Positions 50,969-60,892 of a DNA stretch of 64,000 bases are shown here, piece by piece; position 1 is the first letter of the stretch; each line of letters starts with the position of its first letter. The notes below the pieces were generated by a model. That model searched no databases and was not told where the DNA came from. It saw nothing but the letters and a program-made list of their open reading frames with translations. Source of the stretch: Pigmentiphaga litoralis (GTDB taxonomy: Bacteria; Pseudomonadota; Gammaproteobacteria; Burkholderiales; Burkholderiaceae_B); the NCBI RefSeq assembly GCF_014651835.1, contig NZ_BMXQ01000001.1, positions 1,998,801-2,062,800 of the forward strand, written 5' to 3'. The position numbers were made by a program, and so were the translations under genes.

Positions 50969-53437
50969 TTACTGCCCTTCGAGGAAGCTCTTCAGCTTGT
51001 CTGCGCGGCTGGGGTGACGCAGCTTGCGCAATGCCTTGGCTTCTATTTGTCGAATGCGCTCGCGCGTCACGTCGAACTGCTTGCCGACTTCTTCCAGCGT
51101 CTGGTCGGTGCTCATCTCGATACCGAAACGCATGCGCAGCACCTTCGCTTCACGCGGCGTCAACGAATCCAGCACTTCCTTGACCACGTTGCGCATGGAG
51201 CCATGCAGCGCGGCGTCGGACGGTGCGAGCGTCGTCGTATCTTCGATGAAGTCGCCCAGATGCGAATCGTCGTCGTCGCCGATCGGCGTTTCCATCGAGA
51301 TCGGCTCTTTCGCGATCTTCAAGATCTTGCGGATCTTGTCTTCCGGCATGTCCATCTTTTGCGCCAGGGTTGCGGGATCGGGCTCGGCGCCCGTTTCCTG
51401 CAGGATCTGACGGCTGATCCGGTTCATCTTGTTGATCGTTTCGATCATGTGGACCGGGATCCGGATGGTACGTGCCTGGTCGGCGATCGACCGCGTGATG
51501 GCCTGACGGATCCACCACGTGGCGTACGTCGAAAACTTGTAGCCGCGACGGTATTCGAACTTGTCCACCGCCTTCATCAGGCCGATGTTGCCTTCCTGGA
51601 TCAGATCCAGGAACTGCAGGCCACGGTTCGTGTACTTCTTGGCGATCGAGATCACCAGGCGCAGGTTGGCCTCGGTCATTTCGCGCTTGGCCTTGCGGGC
51701 TTTCGCCTCGCCGGTGGCCATTTGCTTGTTGACGTCCTTCAGGTCCTTCAAAGGCAGCACGACACGCGATTGCAGGTCGATCAGCTTCTGCTGCAGTTCC
51801 TGGATGGCCGGGATCTGGCGCTTGAGCGTTTCCGAGTACGAATGGTTGGCGTCGACTTCGGCCAGCACCCAGTTCAGGTCGGTTTCGTGACCCGGGAAAG
51901 TCTTGATGAAGTGCGTGCGCGGCATGCCGGCACGGTCGATACACGTCTGCATCACGGCGCGTTCGAGCTTGCGCACTTCTTCGACCTGGGCGCGCAGCGT
52001 ATCCGCCAGGCGTTCCACCATCTTGGCCGTGAAGCGGATGCCCATCAGCTCGTTCAGGATGGTTTCCTGCGCTTCGGTATAAGCAGCCGACTTGTAGCCG
52101 TCGTGCTCGTAGGCGTGGCGCATCTTCTCGAACCATGTCTTGACGCTGGTGAACTTCTCCAGCGACTTGACGCGCAGTTCTTCGACCTGCTTGCTGCTCA
52201 TGCCGCCAGCCGGTGCGTCTTCGCTTTCATCGTCTTCGTCGTCGGCCGCGGTCACGCCCGAGCCGGCGTACTCTTCGCCGTCGTTCGGGTCGATCAGGCC
52301 ATCCACCACTTCGTCGATCTGCGCTTCAGCCGAGCGCACGCGTTCGGCGTGTGCCAGGATTTCGTTGATCGTGGACGGGCAGGCCGAAATCGCCATGACC
52401 ATGTGCTTCAGGCCGTCTTCGATCCGCTTTGCGATCTCGATTTCGCCTTCGCGCGTCAGCAGTTCGACCGAGCCCATTTCCCGCATGTACATGCGGACCG
52501 GGTCAGTCGTACGGCCAAAGTCGGAGTCCACCGTGGACAGCGCGGCTTCGGCTTCTTCTTCGGCGTCGTCGTCGGACGAGGCCACCGGCGCGTTTTCGTT
52601 CAGCAGCAGCGTTTCGGCATCGGGCGCCTGGTCGTAGACCGAGATGCCCATGTCGTTGAACGTGCTGATGATGCCGTCGATCGCTTCGGCGTCGACGAGA
52701 TCATCGGGCAGGTGGTCGTTGATTTCGCCGTACGTCAGGTAGCCGCGATCCTTGCCGAGCTTGATCAGCAGCTTCAGGCGGTTGCGGCGCGCTTCGTATT
52801 CTTCGGGCGACACGGGGCCACGGGCGATCAGGTCTTTCGGATCGGCCTTGCCGCGCTTGCCACGGCCCTTCGGGATCTTGATTTCGGGAATCGGCTCGGC
52901 GTCGACATCGACCACGTCGTCGAAGTCGGCACTTGGCGCGCCTTCGGCGGGCTTGGCGTCCTTGGGCGGACGGCCCGGACGGCGACCGGCCGGCTTGGCC
53001 AGCAGTTCGGCCAGCTTCTTCTCGGCCGTTTTCTTTTCCGCGGCGGTCAATGCTTTCGCAGGCGCCACCTTGGCCGTTGCCGTCTTGGCGTCAGCCTTCG
53101 GCGCCTTGGTCGAGGCCTTGGCGGTCGTGGTCTTGGTGGCAGCGGCGGCCTTGAGTACAGGCTTGGCCACGGCGGCGGGTTTATCGATAGGTTCCAAAGG
53201 CATATCCACCAGTTCGCCAGCCATAGCGGCGGCTTTGGTTGTGGTCAGGATCTTCGTCGTGGCCCTTCCCGCGGACTTGACCGTCACGGTCACGCCCTTC
53301 GGGCCGTCCTTGGGCAAAACCGCGGTCACTGCGGGCTTCGCCATCGTCGTCGACGCAATCGCCGTGTCCTTCGCCATGTCTTGCCCTTCGGCTTTGGATT
53401 TGTTTACAGTCAGCGTCTTGCCAGTCGTCTTCGCCAT
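50969..53437 (-). CDS. rpoD: RNA polymerase primary sigma factor (sigma-70)
   Basis: 822 residues. Region 1.2 ([29 protein letters not shown]), the non-conserved insert, region 2 ([58 protein letters not shown]), region 3 and region 4.2 ([27 protein letters not shown]) are all present. The first 200 residues include an Ala/Lys/Thr-rich stretch ([21 protein letters not shown]) absent from E. coli sigma-70 and typical of this bacterial group, so it is longer than E. coli (613). It is the last gene of the rpsU-yqeY-dnaG-rpoD string. AGGAG lies 13 bases before the ATG; a Met 20 codons in has AAGGG closer. Confidence 0.97.
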   Translation of the reverse strand: MAKTTGKTLTVNKSKAEGQDMAKDTAIASTTMAKPAVTAVLPKDGPKGVTVTVKSAGRATTKILTTTKAAAMAGELVDMPLEPIDKPAAVAKPVLKAAAATKTTTAKASTKAPKADAKTATAKVAPAKALTAAEKKTAEKKLAELLAKPAGRRPGRPPKDAKPAEGAPSADFDDVVDVDAEPIPEIKIPKGRGKRGKADPKDLIARGPVSPEEYEARRNRLKLLIKLGKDRGYLTYGEINDHLPDDLVDAEAIDGIISTFNDMGISVYDQAPDAETLLLNENAPVASSDDDAEEEAEAALSTVDSDFGRTTDPVRMYMREMGSVELLTREGEIEIAKRIEDGLKHMVMAISACPSTINEILAHAERVRSAEAQIDEVVDGLIDPNDGEEYAGSGVTAADDEDDESEDAPAGGMSSKQVEELRVKSLEKFTSVKTWFEKMRHAYEHDGYKSAAYTEAQETILNELMGIRFTAKMVERLADTLRAQVEEVRKLERAVMQTCIDRAGMPRTHFIKTFPGHETDLNWVLAEVDANHSYSETLKRQIPAIQELQQKLIDLQSRVVLPLKDLKDVNKQMATGEAKARKAKREMTEANLRLVISIAKKYTNRGLQFLDLIQEGNIGLMKAVDKFEYRRGYKFSTYATWWIRQAITRSIADQARTIRIPVHMIETINKMNRISRQILQETGAEPDPATLAQKMDMPEDKIRKILKIAKEPISMETPIGDDDDSHLGDFIEDTTTLAPSDAALHGSMRNVVKEVLDSLTPREAKVLRMRFGIEMSTDQTLEEVGKQFDVTRERIRQIEAKALRKLRHPSRADKLKSFLEGQ

Positions 53438-54019
53438 GGTCGGTCAACCACTCCTATTGTCGTTCGACCTGCCTTGAGCAGGTCCGCCACCCGTGTACCT
53501 GTGCGGTTGTGCATGCGTCGCACGCCGCGTGCAACGACAGCCTCTCGCGAGGCCGGCATTGCGGGTGGCCGCTGTATCAGCGGCGCGGGTAATGTGTTTC
53601 AGTCTGCGTGTTGCGGTCTGCGTGGACCGTATTCAATAATCAAGGTGCCCGACAAGTGCGATGCGCCCTGGTGCGAATGCGGTCACGTGCCCTCGTCACG
53701 TGTCCTCTGGTGCTGCCGGGCGTGATGCCCAGCCTTTCGGGTACTGCGCCCCGATGGAACGATGACCTGACAGCGCGACGAGTGCTTGCGGTTGCAGACG
53801 GCGGGCGTGCCGTGCGGTTGCGTGCTGGATGCGGAGTCGGTCTGGCGTTCGGATCGGTGCGTTAAATTCGGTGCGTAAAATTTGGTGCGTTAATTCTGTG
53901 CGCCTATATTCGGTGTGCTTAATTCCGTACTGCAGCTCGGCTTGTCGACCGGGGGGCGCTTTTCACCTTTTCACGCTTCCAGCCGGTAAAAATCAATGCA
54001 GAGTGTAGGAGGTAACCCT
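53438..54019. other. Long gap between dnaG and rpoD
   Basis: 582 bases without a supported gene. Frames here are short, Arg/Cys-rich and without recognisable similarity. It contains an iteron-like repeat cluster near the dnaG end. A separate rpoD promoter is likely because the gap is long, but I could not pick a single -35/-10 pair with confidence. No hairpin terminator is visible after dnaG. Confidence 0.5.
53854..53922. repeat. Iteron-like repeats, about five copies of a 13-15 base unit
   Basis: Units TCGGTGCGTTAAA, TTCGGTGCGTAAAA, TTTGGTGCGTTAA, TTCTGTGCGCCTATA and TTCGGTGTGCTTAA follow one another. They are AT-rich against a GC-rich background and lie about 420 bases before the rpoD start and 98 bases after the dnaG stop. 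Confidence 0.75.
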
Positions 54020-56131
54020 CTATTCTATCACTCTGGGCTTTTTTAGCTCGGCCATTCTTTCCTTCAACGCCAAATATCGCGCTTTTGCCTCATCGCCGGC
54101 CAGTCCGCCCGCGATCAAGGCCTGCTGTTCACGCGCCGCGGCGTCGAATTCGATGGTTCGGAGCGCATCGAACAATTCGCCCGCCGGATCAGGCAGTTCG
54201 TCTTCATAGATGGTTGCGGTGGCGGCCATTACAAGGGGCTGCGCCAGCGAAGTTCCCTCAGCCGCCTGGATCAGCGCGCCCGTATGGGACGCACCCGTGC
54301 TGCGAACCAGCGCAACCAGCTCGCGCACCGTTTCGAACCCGGCAGTGCTCGACAGCATGGCTTCGGCCGCTTCATCCAGTTGATTGACCGAGGCCGGATG
54401 CGTCAACAGCAGTTGCAACAGGCGCTGGGCGATCGGCGTCACGACACGGCGGGCCGGCGGCGGCGCGCCGGGCAACTCACGCTGGCCGCGGAAATTCCTG
54501 TCGGACTTGCCCCAGGACTTGCCCGAGCCGCCTTTCCAGTTGCCGTTGCCGCCCTGGCCGCCGTACTTGCCGCCGCCTTGTCCATAACCGCCCTGACCTT
54601 GCCCGCCAGAATGTCCCTGGCTGCCTTGCGGCTCGTACTGGCCGGCCGCGTCGTCGTAGTACGGTTCGTACTGCCCGTCCATGCCGGGCTCATAGTCCGG
54701 GAAATGGCCATCATCATGCGGGCCGTCGCCGGCTGGGTGAGCGCCGCTTGCCTCACCACTATTAGACTCAGAGCGCATAACCGGCATGACAGTTCCCCGC
54801 TGACCCGACGCAGCGTGGACAAGCGGGCCGCTGGGCACGTCCTCAAGATGGATCAGCTGCGTGAGTTCTTCGGGCGTCAGCCGCGTCAACTGAGCGAGTT
54901 CGCGCTGCACCTGCATCCGCAGGGCGCCGGCCGGCATCGCCTGCAGCAGCGGCCGCGCGTCGTGGATGCAGCGCGCGCGCCCCTCGGCTTCTTCCATCGG
55001 ATGGCGGCCCACCAGTTCGCTCAGCATGAATTGCGACAGCGACATCGCTTCTTTCAGTGCGGTGCGAAAGCCATCGGGCCCAAATTCACGCACGTACGAA
55101 TCGGGGTCATGCCCTTCGGGCAGGAACAGAAAGCGAATGCTCGCATCGTCGCGCAGCAACGGCAGACAGGCTTCCAGCGCCCGCCAGGCGGCCTTGCGTC
55201 CGGCCTTGTCCCCGTCGAAGCTGAAAATCACCAGGTCGCTGGCGCGCAGCAGTTTCTGCACGTGGACGGGCGTGGTCGCGGTACCCAGGGTCGCCACCGC
55301 GCACTCGATCCCCAGCTGCGCCAGCGCCACCACATCCATATAGCCTTCGACCACGATCACCATCCCATTGCTGCGGATGGCGGTACGCCCTTCCCACATG
55401 CCGTAGAGCTCGGAGCCTTTCGAAAAGATGGGTGTCTCGGGTGAATTCAGGTATTTGGGCTCGCCCTTGCCAATGATCCGCCCGCCAAAGCCGATCAGAT
55501 GGCCCCGCGCATTGCGGATCGGGAAAGTCACGCGTTCCCGGAATCGGTCGTACCGCCGGCCTTCCTCGTTCAGGATGACCAGGCCGGATTCGACCAGCAG
55601 CGGGTCGTCGTAGTTGGGCAACACCGCCTTCAGGCCCTGCCGGTCGTTGCCGGCCCAGCCCAGGCCGAAGCGGGCGGCGATTTCACCCGACAGCCCGCGC
55701 GATTTCAAATATTCGATCGCCGGCCGCGCGGTACGCAGCTGCTGGCGATAGTGGGTGTTTGCAGTTTCCAGGACGTCGCTGTGGCGGGAGACGACCGCTT
55801 CGCGCTGGGCGCGGGCCGCGCGCTGGCGTGGGCTGCGTTCTTCTTCCGGCACCTTCATGCCGGCGTTGCCGGCCAGGCTGCGCACGGCGTCGGGGAAGCT
55901 CGCGCCGGTGTGCTCCATCAGGAAACGGATCGCCGTCCCGTGGGCGCCGCAGCCAAAGCAGTGATAGAACTGCTTGGTCGGGCTGACCGTAAAGGACGGC
56001 GACTTTTCGCTATGGAACGGGCACAAGCCGAGCAGGTTGGCGCCGCCCTTGCGCAAGGGCACGTACTGACCCACCACGTCGACGATGTCGACGCGGGCAA
56101 GCAAATCCTGAATGAATGAATCCGGGATCAT
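54020..56131 (-). CDS. dnaG: DNA primase
   Basis: 703 residues. The CHC2 zinc finger has Cys37, His40, Cys58 and Cys61. The TOPRIM core has Glu262 in IVVEGYMDVVAL and Asp306/Asp308 in FSFDGDKAGRKAAW. RNA polymerase core residues such as RERVTFPIRNARGHLIGFGGR follow the zinc domain. Between the core and the C-terminal DnaB-binding domain lies an unusual Gly/Gln/Tyr-rich disordered linker (about residues 455-560), which makes the protein longer than E. coli DnaG (581). The primase makes RNA primers for replication. Part of the macromolecular-synthesis block with rpsU and rpoD. Confidence 0.96.
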   Translation of the reverse strand: MIPDSFIQDLLARVDIVDVVGQYVPLRKGGANLLGLCPFHSEKSPSFTVSPTKQFYHCFGCGAHGTAIRFLMEHTGASFPDAVRSLAGNAGMKVPEEERSPRQRAARAQREAVVSRHSDVLETANTHYRQQLRTARPAIEYLKSRGLSGEIAARFGLGWAGNDRQGLKAVLPNYDDPLLVESGLVILNEEGRRYDRFRERVTFPIRNARGHLIGFGGRIIGKGEPKYLNSPETPIFSKGSELYGMWEGRTAIRSNGMVIVVEGYMDVVALAQLGIECAVATLGTATTPVHVQKLLRASDLVIFSFDGDKAGRKAAWRALEACLPLLRDDASIRFLFLPEGHDPDSYVREFGPDGFRTALKEAMSLSQFMLSELVGRHPMEEAEGRARCIHDARPLLQAMPAGALRMQVQRELAQLTRLTPEELTQLIHLEDVPSGPLVHAASGQRGTVMPVMRSESNSGEASGAHPAGDGPHDDGHFPDYEPGMDGQYEPYYDDAAGQYEPQGSQGHSGGQGQGGYGQGGGKYGGQGGNGNWKGGSGKSWGKSDRNFRGQRELPGAPPPARRVVTPIAQRLLQLLLTHPASVNQLDEAAEAMLSSTAGFETVRELVALVRSTGASHTGALIQAAEGTSLAQPLVMAATATIYEDELPDPAGELFDALRTIEFDAAAREQQALIAGGLAGDEAKARYLALKERMAELKKPRVIE

Positions 56132-56176
56132 GCGTGGTGGCCCCGCAAGGGTCGGCCTCAGGAAAGACGCGTGGGC

Positions 56177-56638
56177 TCAGCCCAGCTGCGCCTTGATCAG
56201 CTTCGACACTTCCGACATGTCGGCCCGCCCTGCCAGCTTCGGCTTGACCAGACCCATGACCTTGCCCATGGCGGGGGCGCCCGTCACGCCTTGCGCCGCC
56301 ACGGCGGCCACGGCCTCGGCAACCACGGCGTTGACTTCTTCCTCGCTCGCGGCCTGGGGCAGGAATTCCTGCAGCACGGCGATTTCGGCACGTTCGGCAT
56401 CAGCCGTTTCGGTTCGACCCGCCTGGTCGTAGGCCAGGATCGACTCGCGACGCTGCTTCACCTGCTTTTCGATGATGGTGGTGATCTCGGCGTCGGACAA
56501 TTCGCGACGCTCGTCCACTTCCTTCTGCTTGATGGCGGCGAGCAGGAAACGCACCGTGCCCAGGCGTTCAGCCGCCTTGGCGCGCATCGCGCTTTTCATT
56601 TCGTCGGAAAGGCGGGTCTTGAGAGGGGCGTCGCTCAT
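56177..56638 (-). CDS. yqeY: GatB/YqeY domain protein
   Basis: 153 residues, all-helical. KTRLSDEMKSAMRAKAAERLGTVRFLLAAIKQKEVDERRELSD and IAVLQEFLPQAASEEEVNAVV with AMGKVMGLVKPKLAGRADMSEVSKLIKAQL are the family pattern; the fold matches the tail of the GatB amidotransferase subunit, which recognises tRNA. The precise role is not known. It sits between rpsU and dnaG, as in many beta- and other proteobacteria. Confidence 0.92.
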   Translation of the reverse strand: MSDAPLKTRLSDEMKSAMRAKAAERLGTVRFLLAAIKQKEVDERRELSDAEITTIIEKQVKQRRESILAYDQAGRTETADAERAEIAVLQEFLPQAASEEEVNAVVAEAVAAVAAQGVTGAPAMGKVMGLVKPKLAGRADMSEVSKLIKAQLG

Positions 56639-56721
56639 GGGATACTCAGCGCTAGAAGTCGAACAGGCAGGGGAAACTTGCGTAGGTCAGTGGTGCGCGC
56701 AGTCAGTGCACAACGAACAAC

Positions 56722-56751
56722 AAAAGCCGCTAGGCATAGGCCATAGCGGCT
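56722..56751 (-). terminator. Weak terminator or attenuator after rpsU
   Basis: AGCCGCTA and TAGCGGCT pair around an 11-base loop and are followed on the minus strand by TTTTG. The short T run suggests partial termination, in line with the excess of rpsU transcripts over dnaG known from E. coli. Confidence 0.6.
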
Positions 56752-56894
56752 GGTGTTGACAGCGAATTCCTGAGTCACCTTCCGAGGGAAACACGCACCT
56801 GGATGGAACACACACTCCGGAAGTGCCGCGCCGACCTCAACACATGGCGCTGCGAATTGGTGGCGCGCTAGCGACACCAACCTGCAGCAGCCAA

Positions 56895-57107
56895 TCAGAA
56901 CAGGCGCTTGGGCAGCTGTTGGCTGCGGATACGCTTGTAATGACGCTTGACGGCAGCAGCGTGCTTGCGCTTGCGCTCTGCAGTGGGCTTTTCATAGAAC
57001 TCGCGCGAGCGCAGTTCGGTCAGCAGTCCCGTCTTTTCGATGGTGCGCTTGAAACGACGCAGTGCGACCTCAAACGGCTCATTTTCTTTAACGCGAATCG
57101 TGGGCAT
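56895..57107 (-). CDS. rpsU: 30S ribosomal protein S21
   Basis: 70 residues. [58 protein letters not shown] is a full S21 sequence, a small basic protein needed for translation initiation. AAGG lies before the ATG. A -10 like TATATT is at 57145-57150 on the minus strand. It begins the rpsU-yqeY-dnaG-rpoD series and diverges from tsaD. Confidence 0.97.
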   Translation of the reverse strand: MPTIRVKENEPFEVALRRFKRTIEKTGLLTELRSREFYEKPTAERKRKHAAAVKRHYKRIRSQQLPKRLF

Positions 57108-57287
57108 GTAGCAATTGCCTTGGGGTTGGATGAATTAGCCTGCCAATATAGCAGGTCTGCCAGAAGAATGCCAGTGCACTGGCGGGCCGGTGCTACACTT
57201 TCTGGCTGCTCAGGGAAAGCCCTGCCCTGCCGGGACGCTGGCGCCACCCGCGTTGCTGCACCCGCCTTGTCTACTTGTGGCCTCATC

Positions 57288-58328
57288 ATGATTGTTCTCG
57301 GATTCGAAAGCTCCTGCGACGAGACCGGCGTTGCCGTCGTCGATGCCGACCGCGGCCTGCTGGCCCATGCCCTGTATTCCCAGATCGAGATGCATCAGGA
57401 ATACGGCGGTGTCGTGCCCGAGCTGGCGTCCCGGGACCACGTGCGGCGCATTCTGCCCCTGACCCGACAGGCGCTTGCCGATGCCGGGCTGACGCTCGAT
57501 GACGTCGGCGCGGTGGCGTACACCGCCGGCCCCGGGCTGGCTGGCGCGCTGCTGGTGGGGGCCAGCGTCGCCCAGGCGATCGCCTGGTCACGCGACCTGC
57601 CGTCCATTGCCATCCACCATCTGGAAGGGCACCTGCTGTCCCCCTTGCTATCCACGCCGCGACCGGACTTTCCCTTCGTCGCGCTGCTGGTGTCCGGCGG
57701 CCACACCCAGCTGATGCGGGTCGACGGCGTGGGCGATTACACCCTGCTGGGCGAAACGCTGGACGACGCCGCGGGCGAAGCGTTCGACAAGTCCGCCAAG
57801 CTGATGGGACTGGGCTACCCCGGCGGGCCGGCGCTGTCGCGTCTGGCCGAACAGGGTGACGCCAGCCGCTTCGACCTGCCCCGCCCCAAGCTGCACAGTC
57901 CGGACCTGGACTTCAGCTTCAGCGGCCTGAAGACGGCCGTATTGATCAAGATGAAGTCGCTGGCTGAAGGCGACGAGCAGGCCAAGGCCGACCTGGCCGC
58001 CGCCACGCAGAACGCCATTGTCGAGGTGCTGGTCGCCAAGTCGGTCAAGGCGCTGCAACAGACCGGCCTGAAGCGGCTGGTGATCGCCGGTGGCGTCGGG
58101 GCCAATCGGTTGCTGCGCGAGCGGCTGGCCGAGCGCCTGACCAGGCTGCGCGGCCAGGCGTATTTTCCGCCGCTGGAGCTTTGCACCGACAACGGCGCCA
58201 TGATCGCCTTTGCAGCCGCCATGCGTCTGAAAGCCGGGATGGTGGACGTGGATAGCCGCAACACCGCGTTCACGGTCAAGCCACGGTGGAACCTGGAAGA
58301 CGCCGGCAAACGGCCCGAAGTGGCCTGA
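57288..58328 (+). CDS. tsaD: tRNA N6-threonylcarbamoyladenosine synthase subunit TsaD
   Basis: 346 residues, ASKHA fold. [19 protein letters not shown] is the N terminus; metal ligands His111 and His115 are in [53 protein letters not shown] and [16 protein letters not shown] follow. With TsaB, TsaE and TsaC it adds threonylcarbamoyl to A37 of ANN-reading tRNAs. The frame runs 155 codons further upstream without similarity; ATG 57288 is the conserved start. An extended -10 TGCTACACT lies at 57191-57199. Confidence 0.97.
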   Translation: MIVLGFESSCDETGVAVVDADRGLLAHALYSQIEMHQEYGGVVPELASRDHVRRILPLTRQALADAGLTLDDVGAVAYTAGPGLAGALLVGASVAQAIAWSRDLPSIAIHHLEGHLLSPLLSTPRPDFPFVALLVSGGHTQLMRVDGVGDYTLLGETLDDAAGEAFDKSAKLMGLGYPGGPALSRLAEQGDASRFDLPRPKLHSPDLDFSFSGLKTAVLIKMKSLAEGDEQAKADLAAATQNAIVEVLVAKSVKALQQTGLKRLVIAGGVGANRLLRERLAERLTRLRGQAYFPPLELCTDNGAMIAFAAAMRLKAGMVDVDSRNTAFTVKPRWNLEDAGKRPEVA

Positions 58329-58403
58329 GGCGGCAGTGGCCCGTGCCCGAGCGTGGCGGCAGAGGCATCGACCCGCATATGGCGCCAGCTGGCCGGCTTC
58401 CCT

Positions 58404-59030
58404 TTACCCCGCCTTCTTTTTCGACCCGATCTTGCTTTCCTTGCCGGCCATCAGCTTGGCGATGTTCTCGCGATGCCGATAGATCAGCAGCAGGCTCATC
58501 AGCGCAATCGCGGTGCCGATGCGAGGGTCGGCGTCCCAGGCCACGTCATGGCCGAACACGTAGAACAGCGGCGCCAGCACCGCCGCGGCCAGTGCAGCCA
58601 GCGACGAGTAGCGAAAGATCACGGCAACCAGCAGCCAGCTGAGCAGCACCGCCAAGCCCAGACCCGGTTCAATCGCAAGCAGCACGCCAAGCGCCGTCGC
58701 CACGCCCTTGCCGCCCTTGAAGCGGAAGAACACCGGATACAGATGGCCGACAAACACGGCCAATGCCGCCATCGCCACGGCGCCGTTGCCCACGTTGTAG
58801 GCCGGACCGAAAGCCTGCACCAGCCAGACCGCCACATAGCCCTTTGCCCCGTCGCCCAGCAGCGTCAGGATGGCCGCGAGCTTGTTGCCCGAGCGCAGCA
58901 CGTTGGTCGCACCGGGGTTTTTCGAGCCGTAGGTGCGGGGATCGGTCAGTCCCATGACGCGGCTGACGACCACCGCGAAGGAGATCGACCCGATCAGGTA
59001 GGCAAGCACGACGGCGGCGACGGTAAGCAT
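58404..59030 (-). CDS. plsY: Glycerol-3-phosphate acyltransferase PlsY
   Basis: 208 residues, about five membrane helices. The signature blocks are [46 protein letters not shown] and [21 protein letters not shown], plus the late basic end ([24 protein letters not shown]). It moves the acyl chain from acyl-phosphate to glycerol-3-phosphate in the inner membrane. AAGGA precedes ATG 59030; the frame extends 11 codons more. Confidence 0.95.
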   Translation of the reverse strand: MLTVAAVVLAYLIGSISFAVVVSRVMGLTDPRTYGSKNPGATNVLRSGNKLAAILTLLGDGAKGYVAVWLVQAFGPAYNVGNGAVAMAALAVFVGHLYPVFFRFKGGKGVATALGVLLAIEPGLGLAVLLSWLLVAVIFRYSSLAALAAAVLAPLFYVFGHDVAWDADPRIGTAIALMSLLLIYRHRENIAKLMAGKESKIGSKKKAG

Positions 59031-59185
59031 GCGGAGAAATCCTTGGGCAGCGACGGGCTGCAACGACAGGCGGGAATTCTACCCATCCCGGGACCGTCAC
59101 GCTGGCTGACGAGGCGGTTTTTTTATCGGGCTGTTCCGCAAGGAAGCCCAACGATCGCACCGCCAGACGGCACGACGGCGTCCGG

Positions 59186-59674
59186 CTACTCCAGCGCCGC
59201 CGACACCGGAACCGCCTTGAGCAGGCGTACCAGTTCCTGCGGATCGATCCCCACCAGATAGCCGCGCTTGCCGCCGTTGATCAGAATTCTGGGCAACTCG
59301 AGCACGGACGCTTCGACGTAAACCGGCATGGCCTTGCGCGTGCCGAAGGGCGACGTGCCGCCCACCAGATACCCCGAATGGCGCTGGGCCACCTCGGGTT
59401 TGCAGGGCGCCACCTTCTTGACGTCGATCTGGCGGGCCAGGTTCTTGGTCGACACTTCGCGGTCGCCATGCTGCAGCACGACCAGCGGCCGGGTGGTCTC
59501 ATCTTCCATGACCAGCGTCTTGATGACCATGTGCTCGTCCACGCCGATCTGCCGGGCCGATTCCGACGTGCCGCCGTGATCGACGTAGTCGTAGGGATGT
59601 TCGGTGAAGGCAACCTTGTGCTGGCGCAGGAACTGGGTCGCAAGGGTTTCGGATACGTGTCTGGCTTTGCTCAT
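59186..59674 (-). CDS. ybaK: Cys-tRNA(Pro) deacylase (YbaK/EbsC)
   Basis: 162 residues. TFxxHxYDY-like start (VAFTEHPYDYVDHGG), the catalytic Lys in HMVIKTLVM, and KKVAPCKPEVAQRHSGYLVGGTSPFGTRKAMPVYV are the family pattern. It removes cysteine wrongly loaded on tRNA-Pro. The short gap to xerD upstream (45 bases) suggests one transcript. Confidence 0.93.
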   Translation of the reverse strand: MSKARHVSETLATQFLRQHKVAFTEHPYDYVDHGGTSESARQIGVDEHMVIKTLVMEDETTRPLVVLQHGDREVSTKNLARQIDVKKVAPCKPEVAQRHSGYLVGGTSPFGTRKAMPVYVEASVLELPRILINGGKRGYLVGIDPQELVRLLKAVPVSAALE

Positions 59675-59719
59675 GAGGATCGGGACGGCGGAACGTGACG
59701 TTCGACGAAGGATGCCGCG

Positions 59720-60724
59720 TCAACCGCGCGGGTGGTGCTGGGCATGCAGCGATTTGAGCCGCTCGCGCGCAACGTGGGTATAGATCTGGGTGGTGGAGAT
59801 GTCGGCATGGCCCAGCAGCATCTGCACGACCCGCAGATCAGCGCCATGATTCAGCAGATGGGTCGCGAACGCGTGCCGCAGCACATGGGGAGACAGCGCC
59901 ACGGCGATGCCTGCCGCGCGGGCGTATTTCTTGACGATCAGCCAGAAGCCCTGGCGCGTCATGGGCCCGCCGCGCGCCGTGATGAACAGGGCGTCGCTGA
60001 CCTGCCCGTTCAGCAAGGCCGGACGCGCGTCGGCCAGGTACAGCGTGATCCAGTGCGCGGCTTCGGCGCCCAGGGGCACCAGCCGGTCCTTGCCGCCCTT
60101 CCCCAGGACCACGCGCACCACGCCTTCATTCAGGCCGACGTCCAGGGACTTCAGACCCACCAGCTCGGATACCCGCAGCCCGGTGGCATACAGGGTTTCG
60201 AGCATGGCGCGATCGCGCTGGCCCAGGGCCGTGGCGGTCTGCGGCGCGGTCAGCAGCGCTTCGACCTGGGCTTCGGACAAGGTCTTGGGCATGCGCGGCG
60301 CCTGCTTGGCCGACCGCAGGGTCAGGCAGGGGTCGGACGCCGCGTGGTGGGTGCGCAGGGCCCACTGGTAGAACCGCCGCAGGGTGGCCAGGCGGCGATT
60401 GGCGGTCGTGGCCTTGGTGTCGGCATGCACGGCGGCAAACCAGGATTCGATATCGCCAGCACTGGCGTCGCCCAGGCTGCCCTTGCGGGCGTGCCGCAAC
60501 CAGCCGTCAAAGGCCTGCATGTCGCGGCGATAGGCGGCCAGCGTATTGGCCGACAGGCCGTCTTCGAGCCAGAGGGCGTCGATGAATACGTCGATGACAG
60601 GGTCGTAACGGCCGGCGTGGGCGGGCGCGGCCGGGGCAGAGGCGTCAGCGGACAAGGCATCGGCGGACGCCCCGTCAATGGACGCAGGCACGGCGGAGTC
60701 AATCAGGGCGGGAGCAGCGGGCAT
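59720..60724 (-). CDS. xerD: Tyrosine recombinase XerD
   Basis: 334 residues. N-terminal SAM-like core-binding domain (FIDALWLEDGLSANTLAAYRRDMQAFDGWL) and the catalytic domain with Arg in ATGLRVSELVGLK, Lys in GKGGKDRLVP, HVLRHAFATHLL, His in LGHADISTTQIYTH and Tyr in the same segment. The end, RERLKSLHAQHHPRG, matches XerD rather than XerC. It resolves chromosome dimers at dif with XerC. Residues 1-40 are an Ala/Asp-rich extension; the ATG at 60724 has a weak ribosome site. Confidence 0.94.
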   Translation of the reverse strand: MPAAPALIDSAVPASIDGASADALSADASAPAAPAHAGRYDPVIDVFIDALWLEDGLSANTLAAYRRDMQAFDGWLRHARKGSLGDASAGDIESWFAAVHADTKATTANRRLATLRRFYQWALRTHHAASDPCLTLRSAKQAPRMPKTLSEAQVEALLTAPQTATALGQRDRAMLETLYATGLRVSELVGLKSLDVGLNEGVVRVVLGKGGKDRLVPLGAEAAHWITLYLADARPALLNGQVSDALFITARGGPMTRQGFWLIVKKYARAAGIAVALSPHVLRHAFATHLLNHGADLRVVQMLLGHADISTTQIYTHVARERLKSLHAQHHPRG

Positions 60725-60814
60725 CCAGCGATGGTCGCAATGCCACCGCGCCTTGTCAACGCAACGGCAGGACGAAAACATCCTGGCTTCCCGCGCAGGC
60801 AACACACCAGAAAC

Positions 60815-60845
60815 GAAAAAACCCGCAAGCATGCTTGCGGGTTTC
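60815..60845 (-). terminator. Intrinsic terminator of the third Bug gene
   Basis: AACCCGCAAGC and GCTTGCGGGTT meet at a central AT as a perfect palindrome, followed by a run of six T on the minus strand. Confidence 0.88.
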
Positions 60846-60892
60846 GAGACCTTGCCGGCGGCTGACCGTCAGCCGTCACAGCATGGGCATCA

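Noticed and set aside
51014-53725. Very long plus-strand frame (903 codons) across rpoD
   Set aside because: It is antisense to rpoD, His/Val/Phe-rich and matches nothing; rpoD on the minus strand explains it.
56823-57287. 155-codon upstream extension of tsaD
   Set aside because: It runs antisense through rpsU; the conserved N terminus begins at 57288.
59720-60724. Integrase of a mobile element
   Set aside because: The C-terminal sequence and housekeeping neighbours identify the chromosomal XerD.
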